Shown: positions 24,663 through 35,402, counted from the stretch's first letter. The stretch: 61,750 nt of DNA from Arthrobacter agilis (GCF_002157505.1 NZ_NFSC01000021.1:1-61750); one strand, 5' to 3'. The notes: a model not told the origin generated them from the letters alone. A program made the numbers and translations.

Positions 24663-26429
24663 ATGACCACCTCTGAACTGGACACCCTCCTCTCCACCGC
24701 CGACTCATGGGCGGCCGCGGATCCGGACCCGCAGACGGCGGAGGAACTCCGCGCGCTCGTGGGATCGGTGCGGACGCGCAACGCGTCGGCCGCCGTCTCC
24801 GAGCAGGAACTGCGGGACCGCTTCTCCGGTCCGCTCGCCTTCGGCACCGCCGGCCTGCGCGCAGCCCTGGGTGCCGGCCCCAACCGGATGAACCGCGTGG
24901 TGGTACGCCGCGCCGCTGCCGGTGTCGCCGCCCACGCGCTCAACCTCGCCGCCGGTGCCTACACACCCCGCGCCGTCGTCGGGTTCGACGCACGCCACAA
25001 CTCGCGGATCTTCGCCGAGGAGACCGCGGCCATCTTCACTGCAGCGGGCATCGAGACTTTCCTGATGCCGCGCGAACTCCCGACGCCGGTGCTGGCCTAC
25101 GCGATCCGCGCCCTGGAGTGCGAGGTGGGCATCATGGTCACGGCCAGCCACAACCCGCCGCAGGACAACGGGTACAAGGTGTACCTGGGCGGACGGGCCG
25201 TGGAGGAGGATGCGCGCGGCGTCCAGATCGTCGCCCCGCACGACGCCGGTATCGCCGCCCGCATCGACGCCGTCGGCGCCATCGGGACCGTCGGGCTCGC
25301 CCCCGCCGGCTGGACGGTGCTGCCCGAGAGCATCGAGGCCGACTACATCGCCTCCGTCTCGGCCCTCGCCGACCCGGCCATCACGGCCCGCGACCTTCGC
25401 ATCGTCCTCACTCCCCTGCACGGCGTCGGCGGACGGACGGCACAGGCCGTGCTGGCCGCCGCAGGATTCGCCGACGTCACCGTCGTCGAACGGCAGGCCG
25501 ACCCCGATCCCGACTTCCCGACCGTCGCCTTCCCCAATCCGGAGGAGCCGGGCGCACTGGACCTCGCCCTCGAGACCGCCGCACAGGTGGACGCCGACCT
25601 CGTGATCGCCAACGACCCCGACGCCGACCGCGTGGCACTCGCGGCACGTGAGCCGTCCACCGGAGCGTGGCGCATGCTGCGCGGCGACGAGGTGGGAACG
25701 CTGCTCGGCCTGCACCTGGCCGCGCGCCTCACCGCGGACGCGCGGGACGGGGTTCCGCGGGACGGAGCCGCAGGGCACCCCGCCCGCCGCAGCGTGTTCG
25801 CGAACTCGATCGTGTCCTCCCGCCTCCTCGGGCGCATCGCCGGGCTGTCCGGAATCGACCACGCCCAGACCCTGACAGGCTTCAAATGGATCGCGCGCGT
25901 CCACGACCTCTCCTTCGGCTACGAGGAGGCGCTGGGCTACTGCGTCGCGCCCGCTCTGGTGCGGGACAAGGACGGCATCTCCGCAGGGCTGCTGCTGGCA
26001 GAACTGGCCGCCGCGACGAAGGCGGCCGGCCGCACGCTCTTCGACCTGCTGGATGACGCCTTCCTCGTCCACGGCCTGCACGCCTCCGACCAGCTCTCGG
26101 TCCGCGTGGCGAGCCTCGGGCTGCTGGGCGCCATGATGAACCGGCTCCGGGAGAACCCGCCGTCGTCCTTCGCCGGGTCGCCGGTGAGCGTCGCCGAGGA
26201 CCTCGCCCAGGGATCCGCGCACCTGCCGCCCACGGACGGGCTCCTGTACCTGACGCACGACGAGACGCGCGTCATCATCCGGCCCAGCGGCACCGAACCG
26301 AAGCTCAAGTGCTACCTGGAGGTCGTGGAGCCCGTCGGGTCAACCGCGGAACTCGAGGACGCCAAGACCGCTGCCCGTACGCGGCTCGACGCCGTCAAGC
26401 GCGACGTCGGGGAGGCCCTCGGCCTCTGA
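24663..26429 (+). CDS. Phospho-sugar mutase (phosphopentomutase / phosphomannomutase family, PmmB-like)
   Basis: 588 residues, alpha-D-phosphohexomutase superfamily. An N-terminal extension and [18 protein letters not shown] come first, then the active Ser loop in [20 protein letters not shown], metal loop in [18 protein letters not shown], sugar-specificity loop [12 protein letters not shown] and phosphate loop [18 protein letters not shown]. The length and the FGTAGLR motif match the long actinobacterial PmmB group and phosphopentomutase-like Pgm2 proteins. Next to PNP and deoC, interconversion of (deoxy)ribose-1- and 5-phosphate is the most economical role. Hexose phosphates remain possible. 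Start ATG at 24663. Confidence 0.9.
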   Translation: MTTSELDTLLSTADSWAAADPDPQTAEELRALVGSVRTRNASAAVSEQELRDRFSGPLAFGTAGLRAALGAGPNRMNRVVVRRAAAGVAAHALNLAAGAYTPRAVVGFDARHNSRIFAEETAAIFTAAGIETFLMPRELPTPVLAYAIRALECEVGIMVTASHNPPQDNGYKVYLGGRAVEEDARGVQIVAPHDAGIAARIDAVGAIGTVGLAPAGWTVLPESIEADYIASVSALADPAITARDLRIVLTPLHGVGGRTAQAVLAAAGFADVTVVERQADPDPDFPTVAFPNPEEPGALDLALETAAQVDADLVIANDPDADRVALAAREPSTGAWRMLRGDEVGTLLGLHLAARLTADARDGVPRDGAAGHPARRSVFANSIVSSRLLGRIAGLSGIDHAQTLTGFKWIARVHDLSFGYEEALGYCVAPALVRDKDGISAGLLLAELAAATKAAGRTLFDLLDDAFLVHGLHASDQLSVRVASLGLLGAMMNRLRENPPSSFAGSPVSVAEDLAQGSAHLPPTDGLLYLTHDETRVIIRPSGTEPKLKCYLEVVEPVGSTAELEDAKTAARTRLDAVKRDVGEALGL

Positions 26430-26545
26430 CCGCAGGTTCGGCGGGCGGGCGACGGCGGCGACGGCGGGCAACTGCGACGACCGCCGGCAAGCGGCGACGG
26501 CGTCGCCTTCCGATGCGCCCTCGCCGTCATGGAAGGATGGGGACC

Positions 26546-27226
26546 ATGCCTACCGACGTATCCCTCGCCTCCTACATCGACCACACACTCCTCAAGCCCG
26601 AAGCCAGCCGTGAGCAGATCCTCACGGTGTGCCGCGAGGCCGTCGAGTACTCGTTCAAGTCCGTCTGCGTGAATCCGGTCTGGGTCAGCACCGTGCGCAC
26701 GGCGGTGAAGGACACCGGTGTCCTCACCTGCTCGGTGATCGGCTTCCCGCTCGGTGCCACGACCACCGAGGTCAAGGTCTTCGAGGCGAGCGGCGCGGTG
26801 GCCGACGGCGCCGACGAGATCGACATGGTCATCAACATCGCCGCGGCGCGGGCGGGAGACCGGGACGCGCTCGTCCGGGACATCCTCGCCGTCGCCGACG
26901 CCGTCCACGAACACGGTGCCATCCTGAAGGTCATCATCGAGACGTCGCTGCTCACCGACGAGCAGAAAGTCCTTGCGTGTGAGGCCGCCGTCGAGGCAGG
27001 GGCGGATTTCGTCAAGACCTCCACCGGCTTCAACGGCGGCGGCGCCACCATCGAGGACGTCGCCCTGATGCGGAAGACCGTCGGTCCGGACCTCGGGGTA
27101 AAGGCGTCCGGCGGTGTCCGCTCACTCGAGGACGCCCGCGCCATGATCGCCGCCGGAGCGACGCGTATCGGCGCCAGCTCGGGAGTCGCTATCGTTAAGG
27201 GTGAACAGGGCGCCGCAGGCTACTGA
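26546..27226 (+). CDS. deoC: Deoxyribose-phosphate aldolase
   Basis: 226 residues. It cleaves 2-deoxyribose-5-phosphate to glyceraldehyde-3-phosphate and acetaldehyde. The TIM-barrel shows [54 protein letters not shown], the Schiff-base Lys in [15 protein letters not shown] and the second Lys in [12 protein letters not shown] chose the ATG at 26546, nine bases after GGAAGG, over an in-frame ATG at 26537 that overlaps that ribosome site. With PNP and the mutase it completes deoxynucleoside catabolism. Confidence 0.95.
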   Translation: MPTDVSLASYIDHTLLKPEASREQILTVCREAVEYSFKSVCVNPVWVSTVRTAVKDTGVLTCSVIGFPLGATTTEVKVFEASGAVADGADEIDMVINIAAARAGDRDALVRDILAVADAVHEHGAILKVIIETSLLTDEQKVLACEAAVEAGADFVKTSTGFNGGGATIEDVALMRKTVGPDLGVKASGGVRSLEDARAMIAAGATRIGASSGVAIVKGEQGAAGY

Positions 27227-27263
27227 CGGCGCAGCAGGTACACCACGCACGCAAGGAGATCCA

Positions 27264-27563
27264 ATGTCACATGAAGCTTCCGCCAGGAGCGACGCCGAGA
27301 GTTCGCCTGCCCACGCAGGCAAGGGCCACCTCGTCGGGAACATCCTCGTGTTCGTGATCATGTTCGGCATGTTCCTGCTCGGCATGTACCTGCTGACCTG
27401 GCTCTCGCTCGACACCGTCTGGCCCATGGCCGCGCTCGTCGTCCTCGCGTTCCTCGCGTTCTTCATCCCCCAGGGCATCCTCGGGCGCGCCGACACCGGC
27501 TACGACCTCGCCGAGGGCAACCGCACCCCCGAGAAGAAGGCGTCGGCGGGCGTCGACTCCTGA
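27264..27563 (+). CDS. Small two-helix membrane protein, unknown function
   Basis: 99 residues. A Ser/Ala/His-rich cytoplasmic N-terminus is followed by two transmembrane helices: about 25-47 (VGNILVFVIMFGMFLLGMYLLT) and 53-69 (WPMAALVVLAFLAFFIP). The hydrophilic tail (GYDLAEGNRTPEKKASAG) ends it. AAGGAG lies six bases before the ATG at 27264. It follows deoC by 37 bases and probably shares its transcript. Family not recognised. Confidence 0.75.
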   Translation: MSHEASARSDAESSPAHAGKGHLVGNILVFVIMFGMFLLGMYLLTWLSLDTVWPMAALVVLAFLAFFIPQGILGRADTGYDLAEGNRTPEKKASAGVDS

Positions 27564-27597
27564 CGACCACGGCGCCTGAGCGCCACGCACCTGCACG

Positions 27598-27627
27598 AAG
27601 AGGCCGTCCCCGCGGGGACGGCCTCTT
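27598..27627. terminator. Strong bidirectional terminator between the small membrane protein and mfd
   Basis: AAGAGGCCGTCCCC and GGGGACGGCCTCTT form a perfect 14-bp stem with a two-base loop. It lies 35 bases after the plus-strand stop and 61 bases past the mfd stop, so it can serve both convergent units. Confidence 0.8.
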
Positions 27628-27687
27628 CTGTGTCTCCGGCTGTTCGTCTCCGTCCCGGCTGGGAAGGCACGGGACAGCTCGCGACAG

Positions 27688-30600
27688 CTACGGCGTGAAC
27701 ACCGAATCGAGCACGTTCTTCGCCCAGTCCAGGATCTCGGCATCGACGAGGTCGCGGCCGCCGATCCTCGCGGTCTTCGGCTTGGGGACGAGCACCGCGT
27801 TGAGGGCCGGCTTCACGGCAGCCCCCGGGTACATCCGGGTGAGGCGCATCTGCTTGGACTCGGGCAGCTCGGCCGGCGCGAACTTGATGAAGTTGCCCTG
27901 CAGCGCCACGTCCGTGAGGCCGAGGTGCCGGGCCGCGACCCGGAAGCGCGCCACGGCCACCAGGTTCTGGACAGCTGCAGGAGGCTCGCCGTAGCGGTCC
28001 TTGAGCTCGGCCACGACCGCGTCGATCGCCTCCTCGGTGGACGCGGCGGCGAGCTTCCGGTACGCCTCGAGGCGCAGCCTCTCCCCCGGCACGTAGTCGT
28101 GCGGCAGGTGGGCGTTGACCGGCAGCTCGATCTTCATGTCCGCTGCCTTCTCCTCGGCCTCGCCGCGGAAGTTGGCGACGGCCTCCCCGACCAGGCGGAT
28201 GTAGAGGTCGAACCCGACACCCTGGATGTGGCCCGACTGCTCGCCGCCCAGCAGGTTGCCCGCACCGCGGATCTCGAGGTCCTTCAGGGCCAGCTGCATG
28301 CCCGCGCCGAGCTCGTTGTGCGACGCGACGGCCTTGAGCCGCTCGAGCGCCACTTCGCCCAGGGGCTTCTCCGACGGGTACAGGAAGTACGCGTAGGCCC
28401 GCTCGCGCCCGCGGCCCACGCGGCCGCGGAGCTGGTGCAGCTGCGACAGCCCGTAGGAATCGGCCCGGTCCACGATCAGCGTGTTGGCGTTGGAGATGTC
28501 CAGGCCCGTCTCGATGATCGTGGTGCAGACGAGGACGTCGAACCGCTTCTCCCAGAAATCGACGATGATCTGCTCGAGCCGCGATTCCGTCATCTGGCCG
28601 TGCGCAACCGCGACGCGCGCCTCGGGCACGAGCTCCTTGAGGTGCGCGGCCGTGCGGTCGATCGACGAGACGCGGTTGTGCACGAAGAACACCTGGCCCT
28701 CGCGCATCAGTTCACGGCGGATCGCCGCCGAGGCCTGCTTGTCGGTGTAGGGACCGACATAGGTGAGCACGGGGTGGCGTTCCTCCGGCGGCGTCGCGAG
28801 GGTCGAGGTCTCGCGGATCCCGGTCAGGGACATCTCGAGCGTCCTCGGGATCGGCGTCGCGCTCATCGCGAGGACGTCCACGTTGGTGCGCATCTTCTTC
28901 AGCGCTTCCTTGTGCTCCACGCCGAACCGCTGCTCCTCGTCGACGATCACGAGGCCCAGGTCCTTGAAGGAGATCTCCTTCGACAGCAGGCGGTGCGTAC
29001 CGATCACGACGTCGACGGCCCCCGAGGTGAGTCCTTCCGCCGTCTCCCGGGACTCCTTGGCGGTCTGGAAGCGCGACAGCGCGCGGACGCGCACGGGGAA
29101 CCCTGAGAAGCGCTCGGAGAAGGTCTCGAAGTGCTGCTGCACCAGGAGCGTTGTGGGTACGAGCACGGCCACCTGTTTGCCGTCCTGCACCGCCTTGAAC
29201 GCGGCCCGCACGGCGATCTCCGTCTTGCCGTACCCGACGTCGCCCGAGACGAGGCGGTCCATGGGGATCTCCCGCTCCATGTCGGCCTTGACCTCGTTGA
29301 TCGTGGTCAGCTGGTCGGGCGTCTCCACGTACGGGAAGGCCTCCTCGAGCTCGCGCTGCCACGGGGTGTCGGGCCCGAAGGCGTGTCCGCGGGAGGCCAT
29401 GCGTGCCGAGTAGAGACGGATGAGCTCGCCGGCGATCTCCTTGACCGCCTTGCGTGCCTGGTTCTTGGTCTTGCTCCAGTCCGAGCCGCCCATCTTGCTC
29501 AGGACCGGTGCGTCACCGCCGACGTAGCGCGTCACCTGGTCGAGCTGGTCCGTGGGTACGAACAGGCGGTCGCCGGGTGCGCCGCGCTTGGACGGCGCGT
29601 ACTCGAGGACGAGGTACTCGCGCGTCGTGCGGGTGGGGCCGGCGCCCGTGGAGCGCTGCATCAGCTCCACGAACTTCGCCACGCCGTGCTGCTCGTGGAC
29701 GACGAAGTCGCCTTCCTTGAGCTGCAGCGGATCGACGGCGTTGCGGCGGCGCGAGGGCATCTTGCGCATGTCCCGCGTGCCCGAGGCGCTCGTGCGCCCG
29801 AGCAGGTCGGCCTCGGTGAGCAGCCCCATCTTCAGGCCGTCCACCACGAAGCCGCGGCCCGCGCAGGCCGTCGTGATCTCGATGATTCCGGGCTGCGGCG
29901 GAGCCTCGAGCGAGTCGACGCGGCTCGTGGGGATGTCGTTGTCGTGGAAGAGTTCGGCGAGGCGCTGGGCCGGCCCCGGGCCTTCGGTGGCCACGACGAC
30001 GCGCCACTGGTCGCGGACGCGTCCGCCGATGAACTCCATCATCTCGGCGACGTCGCCCTGGTAGCCGCGCGGCTCGCGCGCATGCAGCGTGAAGCTGTCC
30101 ACGTCGCTCAGCTCCTCGTCGGCACCGAAGGACGTGATACCCCACCAGGCGACCGAGTGGGCGAGCGCGGTCGCCCGCGTGTCGGCCAGCGAGCGGAAGC
30201 TGGCCTCCTGCAGGTCGGTGCCGAGGCCGCCGCTGAGGTCGAGGGGTGCGGCCCCGCCCTCGGACGCCGTCGACCACGCCGCCGCAAGGAACTCCTCGTT
30301 GGTCGCCGCGAGGTCGTGGGCGCGTGCGCGGACCTTCTCGGGTTCGATGACGACAGCGATCGACCCGGCCGGCAGTTCCCCGGCGAACGGCACCATGGCG
30401 TCCACGAGTACCGGCGCGAGCGATTCCATGCCCTCGACGGCGATGCCGCCGGCGATCTTCTCCAGCATCGCGGCCGCGGCCGGCAGTTCGGACTGCAGCT
30501 TCGCGGCCCGGGACATGACGGACGGGGTGATGAGGATCTCCCGGCAGGGCGGGGCGTACAGGGCCGCCGGTGGCTCGCCCGACGTGAGCGAGCGCTGGTC

Positions 30601-31281
30601 GGCGACGGCGAACCAGCGCATCTGGTCCACCTCGTCGCCGAAGAAGTCGACACGGATGGGGTGGTCCTCGGTGGGTGGGAAGACGTCGATGATGCCGCCG
30701 CGTACCGCGAATTCGCCTCGGTGCGTGACCATGTCGACGCGCGCGTAGGCGGCATCCGAGAGCGCCTTCACGACGTCGGAGAAGGCCACCTCGTCGCCGA
30801 CCTTCAGCGACACGGGCTCGAGGTCACCGAGGCCCGCAACGAGCGGCTGCACGACGGCGCGGATGGGGGCGGTGATGACCTGCACCGGCGCACCCTCGGG
30901 GTGGGCGAGCCTGCGCAGGACGGACAGGCGCCGCCCCACGGTGTCGGAGCGGGGCGACAGGCGCTCGTGGGGCAGGGTCTCCCAGCTCGGGAACTCCTCG
31001 ATGGCGCTGTCGGGCAGGTAGCTGCGCAGGGCGGCGGCGAGATCCTCGGCTTCCCGGCCGGTCGCGGTGATGGCGAGGACCACCGGCGCGGCTCCTCCGT
31101 CGGCGGAGGCAGAGCCGGCGAGGCCGTCGACCATCTCGGCGATCAGGGGCGCACGCATACCGGCGGGTGCGCCGATCTGCAGGTCCGCGCTGCGCTGCTC
31201 GACCGGCCGCGAGGCGTTGGTCCGTACGCGGGCGTACGACGCGTCCTCGGCAAGCGCTGCGCGCAATCCGTTCAGGCTCAT
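27688..31281 (-). CDS. mfd: Transcription-repair coupling factor
   Basis: 1197 residues, full length. Mfd displaces RNA polymerase stalled at DNA damage and recruits UvrA. The UvrB-homology part has AITATGREAEDLAAALRSYL and FPSWETLPHERLSPRSDTVG. The RNA-polymerase interaction domain begins about 505 with LKEGDFVVHEQHGVAKFVEL. The translocase has Walker A LVSGDVGYGKTEIAVRAAF, Walker B IVDEEQRFGVEHKE, MSATPIPRTL, and LQLHQLRGRVGRGRERAYAY-type motif VI (here QLHQLRGRVGRGRERAYAYF). The C-terminal UvrA-binding inhibitory domain ends the protein. Start ATG at 31281. Confidence 0.97.
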   Translation of the reverse strand: MSLNGLRAALAEDASYARVRTNASRPVEQRSADLQIGAPAGMRAPLIAEMVDGLAGSASADGGAAPVVLAITATGREAEDLAAALRSYLPDSAIEEFPSWETLPHERLSPRSDTVGRRLSVLRRLAHPEGAPVQVITAPIRAVVQPLVAGLGDLEPVSLKVGDEVAFSDVVKALSDAAYARVDMVTHRGEFAVRGGIIDVFPPTEDHPIRVDFFGDEVDQMRWFAVADQRSLTSGEPPAALYAPPCREILITPSVMSRAAKLQSELPAAAAMLEKIAGGIAVEGMESLAPVLVDAMVPFAGELPAGSIAVVIEPEKVRARAHDLAATNEEFLAAAWSTASEGGAAPLDLSGGLGTDLQEASFRSLADTRATALAHSVAWWGITSFGADEELSDVDSFTLHAREPRGYQGDVAEMMEFIGGRVRDQWRVVVATEGPGPAQRLAELFHDNDIPTSRVDSLEAPPQPGIIEITTACAGRGFVVDGLKMGLLTEADLLGRTSASGTRDMRKMPSRRRNAVDPLQLKEGDFVVHEQHGVAKFVELMQRSTGAGPTRTTREYLVLEYAPSKRGAPGDRLFVPTDQLDQVTRYVGGDAPVLSKMGGSDWSKTKNQARKAVKEIAGELIRLYSARMASRGHAFGPDTPWQRELEEAFPYVETPDQLTTINEVKADMEREIPMDRLVSGDVGYGKTEIAVRAAFKAVQDGKQVAVLVPTTLLVQQHFETFSERFSGFPVRVRALSRFQTAKESRETAEGLTSGAVDVVIGTHRLLSKEISFKDLGLVIVDEEQRFGVEHKEALKKMRTNVDVLAMSATPIPRTLEMSLTGIRETSTLATPPEERHPVLTYVGPYTDKQASAAIRRELMREGQVFFVHNRVSSIDRTAAHLKELVPEARVAVAHGQMTESRLEQIIVDFWEKRFDVLVCTTIIETGLDISNANTLIVDRADSYGLSQLHQLRGRVGRGRERAYAYFLYPSEKPLGEVALERLKAVASHNELGAGMQLALKDLEIRGAGNLLGGEQSGHIQGVGFDLYIRLVGEAVANFRGEAEEKAADMKIELPVNAHLPHDYVPGERLRLEAYRKLAAASTEEAIDAVVAELKDRYGEPPAAVQNLVAVARFRVAARHLGLTDVALQGNFIKFAPAELPESKQMRLTRMYPGAAVKPALNAVLVPKPKTARIGGRDLVDAEILDWAKNVLDSVFTP

Positions 31282-31534
31282 GATGGGGGCTCCTCAGGCG
31301 TGGGTTCCTCCGCCCGTATCTCCCGCAGTCCAGCAGGGTCGCGACAGGGCGGAGACAGCACAAAAGCCCGGAAAAGACGAACTGTTCCCGGGGATGTTTC
31401 CAGCCTACCAAGCGGGCCTGACACCTGGGGGCCGGCCCGTGCCGGCCGACCTCCACGCAGGGGCAGGCCGTAGGATTACGGGAGACCCCTGTCCTGCCGC
31501 CCGTGCGGCACCGCGCTGATTTCCCGGAGGAACC

Positions 31535-32032
31535 ATGGCACTGAACGCGTCCACCACACTCCCCTACGACACCGCCACCGTCCTCGGCGTCTTCACCGAC
31601 GAAGGCTTCGTGCGCCACATGAGCGAGTACGTCGGAGGCTCCCTGCAGTCCCTCACGCTCGACGGCGACCCCGCCGGCGCGTTCACACTCACCGCCGTCC
31701 GCACCATGCCGACCAACCGGCTGCCGGACATGGCCCGCAAGTTCGTCGGCGAGACGCTCTCCGTCACGCAGACCGAGCACTGGGAGGCTCCCGAGGCGGA
31801 CGGCTCGCGCCGGGCCTCGCTCGACATGACGGTCGCCGGGGTCCCCCTGAACGTCACCGCGGTGCAGCGCCTGGTCGCCCAGGGCACCTCCACGGTCGTC
31901 GATCTCCAGGGCAATGTGACCTCGTCCATCCCGTTCCTCGGCGGGAAGATCGCCGGCGCGGCCGAGCCCATGATCGGTAAGGCCCTCAACGTGCAGGCCG
32001 TCGAGGCCCGGAAGTGGCTCGAGAGCCGCTGA
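31535..32032 (+). CDS. DUF2505 family protein
   Basis: 165 residues covering the whole actinobacterial DUF2505 domain, a START-like helix-grip fold. Visible blocks are NASTTLPYDTATVLGVFTD, FVRHMSEYVGG, RTMPTNRLPDMARKFVG and the C-terminal helix PFLGGKIAGAAEPMIGKAL. No signal peptide. The fold suggests a hydrophobic ligand pocket, but no function is established. Start ATG at 31535, preceded by a GGAGG ribosome site. It diverges from mfd and heads a short run of small genes. Confidence 0.85.
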   Translation: MALNASTTLPYDTATVLGVFTDEGFVRHMSEYVGGSLQSLTLDGDPAGAFTLTAVRTMPTNRLPDMARKFVGETLSVTQTEHWEAPEADGSRRASLDMTVAGVPLNVTAVQRLVAQGTSTVVDLQGNVTSSIPFLGGKIAGAAEPMIGKALNVQAVEARKWLESR

Positions 32033-32081
32033 TCCGGTCCCGCCCCGCACCTTCCTCCACCCCACCCGAAAGACTCGCACC

Positions 32082-32303
32082 GTGCAGCTCCCCACACCCC
32101 TCGCCCTCATCCTGATCCTCGCCGGCGTCTGGACCCTGATCGTCTGGCCGCCCTTCCTGCGCCGTGTCCTCAAGGACCCGCGGGCGCGGGACGAGAAGGG
32201 CGCGGCGACGCGGTTCCTGACCGTGCACCTCATGCTCATCTCGACGTCGATGATCCTCGGCGCGGCCACCGCTGTCATCGGGGTGCGGGCCCTCATCGGC
32301 TGA
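32082..32303 (+). CDS. SCO4848 family small membrane protein
   Basis: 73 residues with two transmembrane helices: LALILILAGVWTLIVWPPFL at about 7-26 and HLMLISTSMILGAATAVIGV at about 49-68. A basic loop (RRVLKDPRARDEKG) with FLTVH before the second helix lies between them. This matches the SCO4848 family of actinobacterial membrane proteins of unknown role. The start is a GTG at 32082. It lies 49 bases after the DUF2505 gene and is likely co-transcribed. Confidence 0.8.
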   Translation: MQLPTPLALILILAGVWTLIVWPPFLRRVLKDPRARDEKGAATRFLTVHLMLISTSMILGAATAVIGVRALIG

Positions 32304-32359
32304 GGCCTCCCCGCACGCCCCCGTACTCACGGTAGCGGCCGATCGAGAGAGGACAGCAC

Positions 32360-33718
32360 ATGGCAGGCGACCAGTCCGCGAAGGCGGCGGGGATCCATCC
32401 CGTCGTCCTCCAGCGGTCCAGTTATCCGGAGTACCTGCGGATCACGGAGATCCTCCGCAAGGAGACCGTGGGCGGGATCCTGCTGCTGATCGCGAGTGCG
32501 ATCGCCATCGTCTGGGCCAACTCCCCGTTCGCCGACTCCTACTTCGCGATCCGGGACTACGAGTTCGGCTACGCGCCCTGGCATCTGGAACTGTCCGTCG
32601 GCGCCTGGGCGTCGGACGGACTGCTCGCGGTGTTCTTCTTCCTCACCGGACTCGAACTCAAGCGCGAATTCGTCGCCGGTGACCTCCGGCGGATCAGCCG
32701 GGCCATCGTGCCCGTCGCGGCGGCCTTCGGCGGCGTCGTCGCCCCCGCCCTGATCTACGCCCTCGTGAACCTCTCCTCCCCCGACACCCTCAGGGGTTGG
32801 GCGATCCCGACCGCCACGGACATCGCCTTCGCCCTGGCCGTGCTCGCCGTGATCAGCTCCCACCTGCCCGGGGCCCTGCGGATCTTCCTCCTGACCCTGG
32901 CCGTGGTGGACGACCTCATCGCCATCGCGATCATCGCGTTCTTCTACTCCGAGGACGTCCACCCGGCCTTTTTGCTGGCGATGCTCCTGCCGCTCGGACT
33001 CTTCGCCCTCCTCGCGCAGCGCAAACCCCGGTTCTTCGGCACCACCCTGCACGGGCCCTGGCTGATCCTCCTGCCGCTCGGGATCGCCACCTGGGCGCTC
33101 ATGCACGCCTCGGGCGTCCACGCGACCGTCGCCGGGGTCCTGCTCGGCTTCTGCGTTCCCGTGCTGCGGAAGTCCGAAGGGAAACCGGCCCTGCCGACGC
33201 CCGGGAAACCCGGCCTCGCCGAGGTCCTCGAGCACCGCTTCCGCCCCCTGTCCACGGGATTCGCCGTCCCCTTCTTCGCGTTCTTCTCCGCCGGAGTGGC
33301 GATCGGCGGCGTCGAGGGCTTCGTGTCCGCCCTCACGGACCCGGTCCTCATCGGCATCGTCCTGGGCCTCGTCGTCGGCAAGCCGATCGGGATCCTGGCC
33401 ACCACGTTCCTCGTCACGAAGACCACCCGGGCGCACCTGGACCCGGGCCTGAGCTGGTGGGACCTGCTCGGCGTCGGCATCCTCGCCGGCGTCGGCTTCA
33501 CCGTGTCGCTGCTCGTGAACGACCTCAGCTTCGGCACGGGCAGCGAGCACGACGACCACGCGAAGGTCGCCATCCTCACCGCCTCACTCACCGCAGCCCT
33601 CCTCTCCAGCGTGGTGCTGCGCCTGCGCAACAGGCGCTACCGCCGCATCGAGGAGGAAGAAAAGATCGACGCCGACGCGGACGGCATCCCCGACGTCTTC
33701 GAGGACCGCGGGAACTAG
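32360..33718 (+). CDS. nhaA: Na+/H+ antiporter NhaA
   Basis: 452 residues, 12 predicted transmembrane helices. It exchanges Na+ (or Li+) for protons across the cell membrane. The active-site pair of Asp in [20 protein letters not shown] corresponds to Asp163/164 of E. coli NhaA. Other family motifs are [38 protein letters not shown] and [14 protein letters not shown] longer acidic tail follows the last helix ([20 protein letters not shown]), which is absent in E. coli and common in actinobacteria. Start ATG at 32360. Confidence 0.95.
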   Translation: MAGDQSAKAAGIHPVVLQRSSYPEYLRITEILRKETVGGILLLIASAIAIVWANSPFADSYFAIRDYEFGYAPWHLELSVGAWASDGLLAVFFFLTGLELKREFVAGDLRRISRAIVPVAAAFGGVVAPALIYALVNLSSPDTLRGWAIPTATDIAFALAVLAVISSHLPGALRIFLLTLAVVDDLIAIAIIAFFYSEDVHPAFLLAMLLPLGLFALLAQRKPRFFGTTLHGPWLILLPLGIATWALMHASGVHATVAGVLLGFCVPVLRKSEGKPALPTPGKPGLAEVLEHRFRPLSTGFAVPFFAFFSAGVAIGGVEGFVSALTDPVLIGIVLGLVVGKPIGILATTFLVTKTTRAHLDPGLSWWDLLGVGILAGVGFTVSLLVNDLSFGTGSEHDDHAKVAILTASLTAALLSSVVLRLRNRRYRRIEEEEKIDADADGIPDVFEDRGN

Positions 33719-33728
33719 GATCCTTTTC

Positions 33729-35402
33729 ATGGGGGAAAGTGGATCGGCGCCGGGCGGGGAGACTTCCGCAGACTCCGGCGGCAGCGGACGGCGGGCCCGG
33801 CACCGCCGGCGCATCATCCTCAGCGAACTGGCGCTGACGATCACGTTCACCCTTGCCATGGCGCTCGGCGTCGCGGAGCGCGAGGACCTCGCGTCGACGC
33901 CGGTCTTCCTCTCCGGGTGGCTGCTCAACGTGCTCGTCCTGGCACTGTGCTGCGTCCTGCCGTGGTCGCGCATCCCCAGCCGCTGGGTGATCCTCGTACC
34001 ACTGGTCGATTTCGTGGCCGTCGGCCTGTCCCGCGCGGCCGCCGGCGACAGCCTCGGCGGAGTAGGGCTGCTGGCCGCATTTCCCGTGGTCTGGATCGCC
34101 GCGTCCCGCGTCCGGACGGGCACAGCGGTCGCCATCACCATCGCCGCGTCGCTGGCGATCATCTGGCTGCCGCTCGTCCTGCGTCCCGAACCCCTGACCG
34201 CCGACGCCCTGATGGACCCCATCCTGCTGCCCATCATGCTCACGGGCATGGCGTGGTTCGTGAGCGCCCTGTCGAAGGACAACCGGCGGCGGCAGGAGGC
34301 GCTGCGCGTCTCCCAGGCAGCGCTCCGGGAGAGTGTCGAGGCCGGCCGGATCCGGGAGCGGCTGCTGAACACTGTGCTCGATACGGTCAGCGTGGGACTG
34401 CTCGCGGTCGACGCGGACGGAAACGACATCCTCATGAACGCCCGGCAGCGGAAGGACCACCTGGCGGCCGCCCCCGTGGGCAACGACGACCCGAACGAGT
34501 CGGAACTGCTGATCTTCGGTCCCGACCGCGTCACCCCCATCCCTCCCGAGGAACGCCCGGTGCTCCGGGCAATCCGGGGCGAGGACCTCGAGGGAGTGCA
34601 GATCTGGTTGGGCCCACCGCGCTCCCAGCGGGCCTTCAGCATCTCCTCCCGTTCCATGCACGACGACGGGGCGTATGCGGGGACGGTGGTGTCCTTCAAC
34701 GACGTCACGGAACTGGTGCTCGCGCTGCAGGCGAAGGACGATTTCCTCTCCAATGTCTCGCACGAGTTCCGGACACCGCTGACCTCGATCCTCGGGTACC
34801 TCGAATTGACCCTCGAACTCCGCGACAGTCTGCCCGAGGACGTCGTCCATCACCTGGAGGTCGCCCGGCGTAACGCGGAGCGGCTCGAGCAGCTCGTCGA
34901 GGACCTGCTGGCCATCAACGCCGGCACCTTCGAGGTGAACCCGGTATCGACCGATGTCGGCAGGATTCTGGCGGAGGCGGCGTCGTCGGCCTCCGTGCGC
35001 GCTACCCGGTCCGGTCTCCGCCTCGTGAATCGCGCGCCGTCGAGCCTGCCCGCCGTGGCGGATCCGGTCCGGCTCGCGCAGGCCGTCGACAACCTGCTCA
35101 CCAACGCCGTCAAATACAACAGGAGGGGCGGCAGCATCACGCTGGATGCGTCCCTGGACAGGGACGGGCTGACGGTCGCGGTGGAGGATACCGGGATCGG
35201 TATCGAGGCGGAGGAACTGCACCACGTGTTCGACCGGTTCTTCCGTTCACCGTCGGTCCGTACGACGGCGGTGCCGGGGGTCGGACTGGGGCTGCTGATC
35301 ACCAAGAGCATCGTCGGTGAGCACGGCGGATCCATCACCGTCCGCAGCGAGCCCGGTCAGGGAACCTGCTTCACGATCCTCATCCCGCAGCCTCCGGGGT
35401 GA
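33729..35402 (+). CDS. Orphan sensor histidine kinase with membrane domain and PAS domain
   Basis: 557 residues. About 35-180 holds five or so transmembrane helices with short loops (SELALTITFTLAMALGVAE, WLLNVLVLALCCVLPW, VGLLAAFPVVWIAA, AITIAASLAIIWLPLVL). About 215-325 is a PAS-like domain, LLNTVLDTVSVGLLAVDADG. HisKA follows with the phosphorylated His at about 345 in SNVSHEFRTPLTSILGYLEL. The ATPase domain has VDNLLTNAVKYNRRGGSITL (N box), VEDTGIGIEAEELHHVFDRF (G1/F) and GVGLGLLITKSIVGEHGG (G2). No response-regulator gene lies nearby, so the partner is elsewhere. It starts 10 bases after nhaA and may be co-transcribed. Confidence 0.9.
   Translation: MGESGSAPGGETSADSGGSGRRARHRRRIILSELALTITFTLAMALGVAEREDLASTPVFLSGWLLNVLVLALCCVLPWSRIPSRWVILVPLVDFVAVGLSRAAAGDSLGGVGLLAAFPVVWIAASRVRTGTAVAITIAASLAIIWLPLVLRPEPLTADALMDPILLPIMLTGMAWFVSALSKDNRRRQEALRVSQAALRESVEAGRIRERLLNTVLDTVSVGLLAVDADGNDILMNARQRKDHLAAAPVGNDDPNESELLIFGPDRVTPIPPEERPVLRAIRGEDLEGVQIWLGPPRSQRAFSISSRSMHDDGAYAGTVVSFNDVTELVLALQAKDDFLSNVSHEFRTPLTSILGYLELTLELRDSLPEDVVHHLEVARRNAERLEQLVEDLLAINAGTFEVNPVSTDVGRILAEAASSASVRATRSGLRLVNRAPSSLPAVADPVRLAQAVDNLLTNAVKYNRRGGSITLDASLDRDGLTVAVEDTGIGIEAEELHHVFDRFFRSPSVRTTAVPGVGLGLLITKSIVGEHGGSITVRSEPGQGTCFTILIPQPPG

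Noticed and set aside
29131..31473. Plus-strand open frame of 780 codons opposite mfd
   Set aside because: Low-complexity Arg/Gly/Leu/Val/His translation, no ribosome site or motif; mfd is complete on the other strand.
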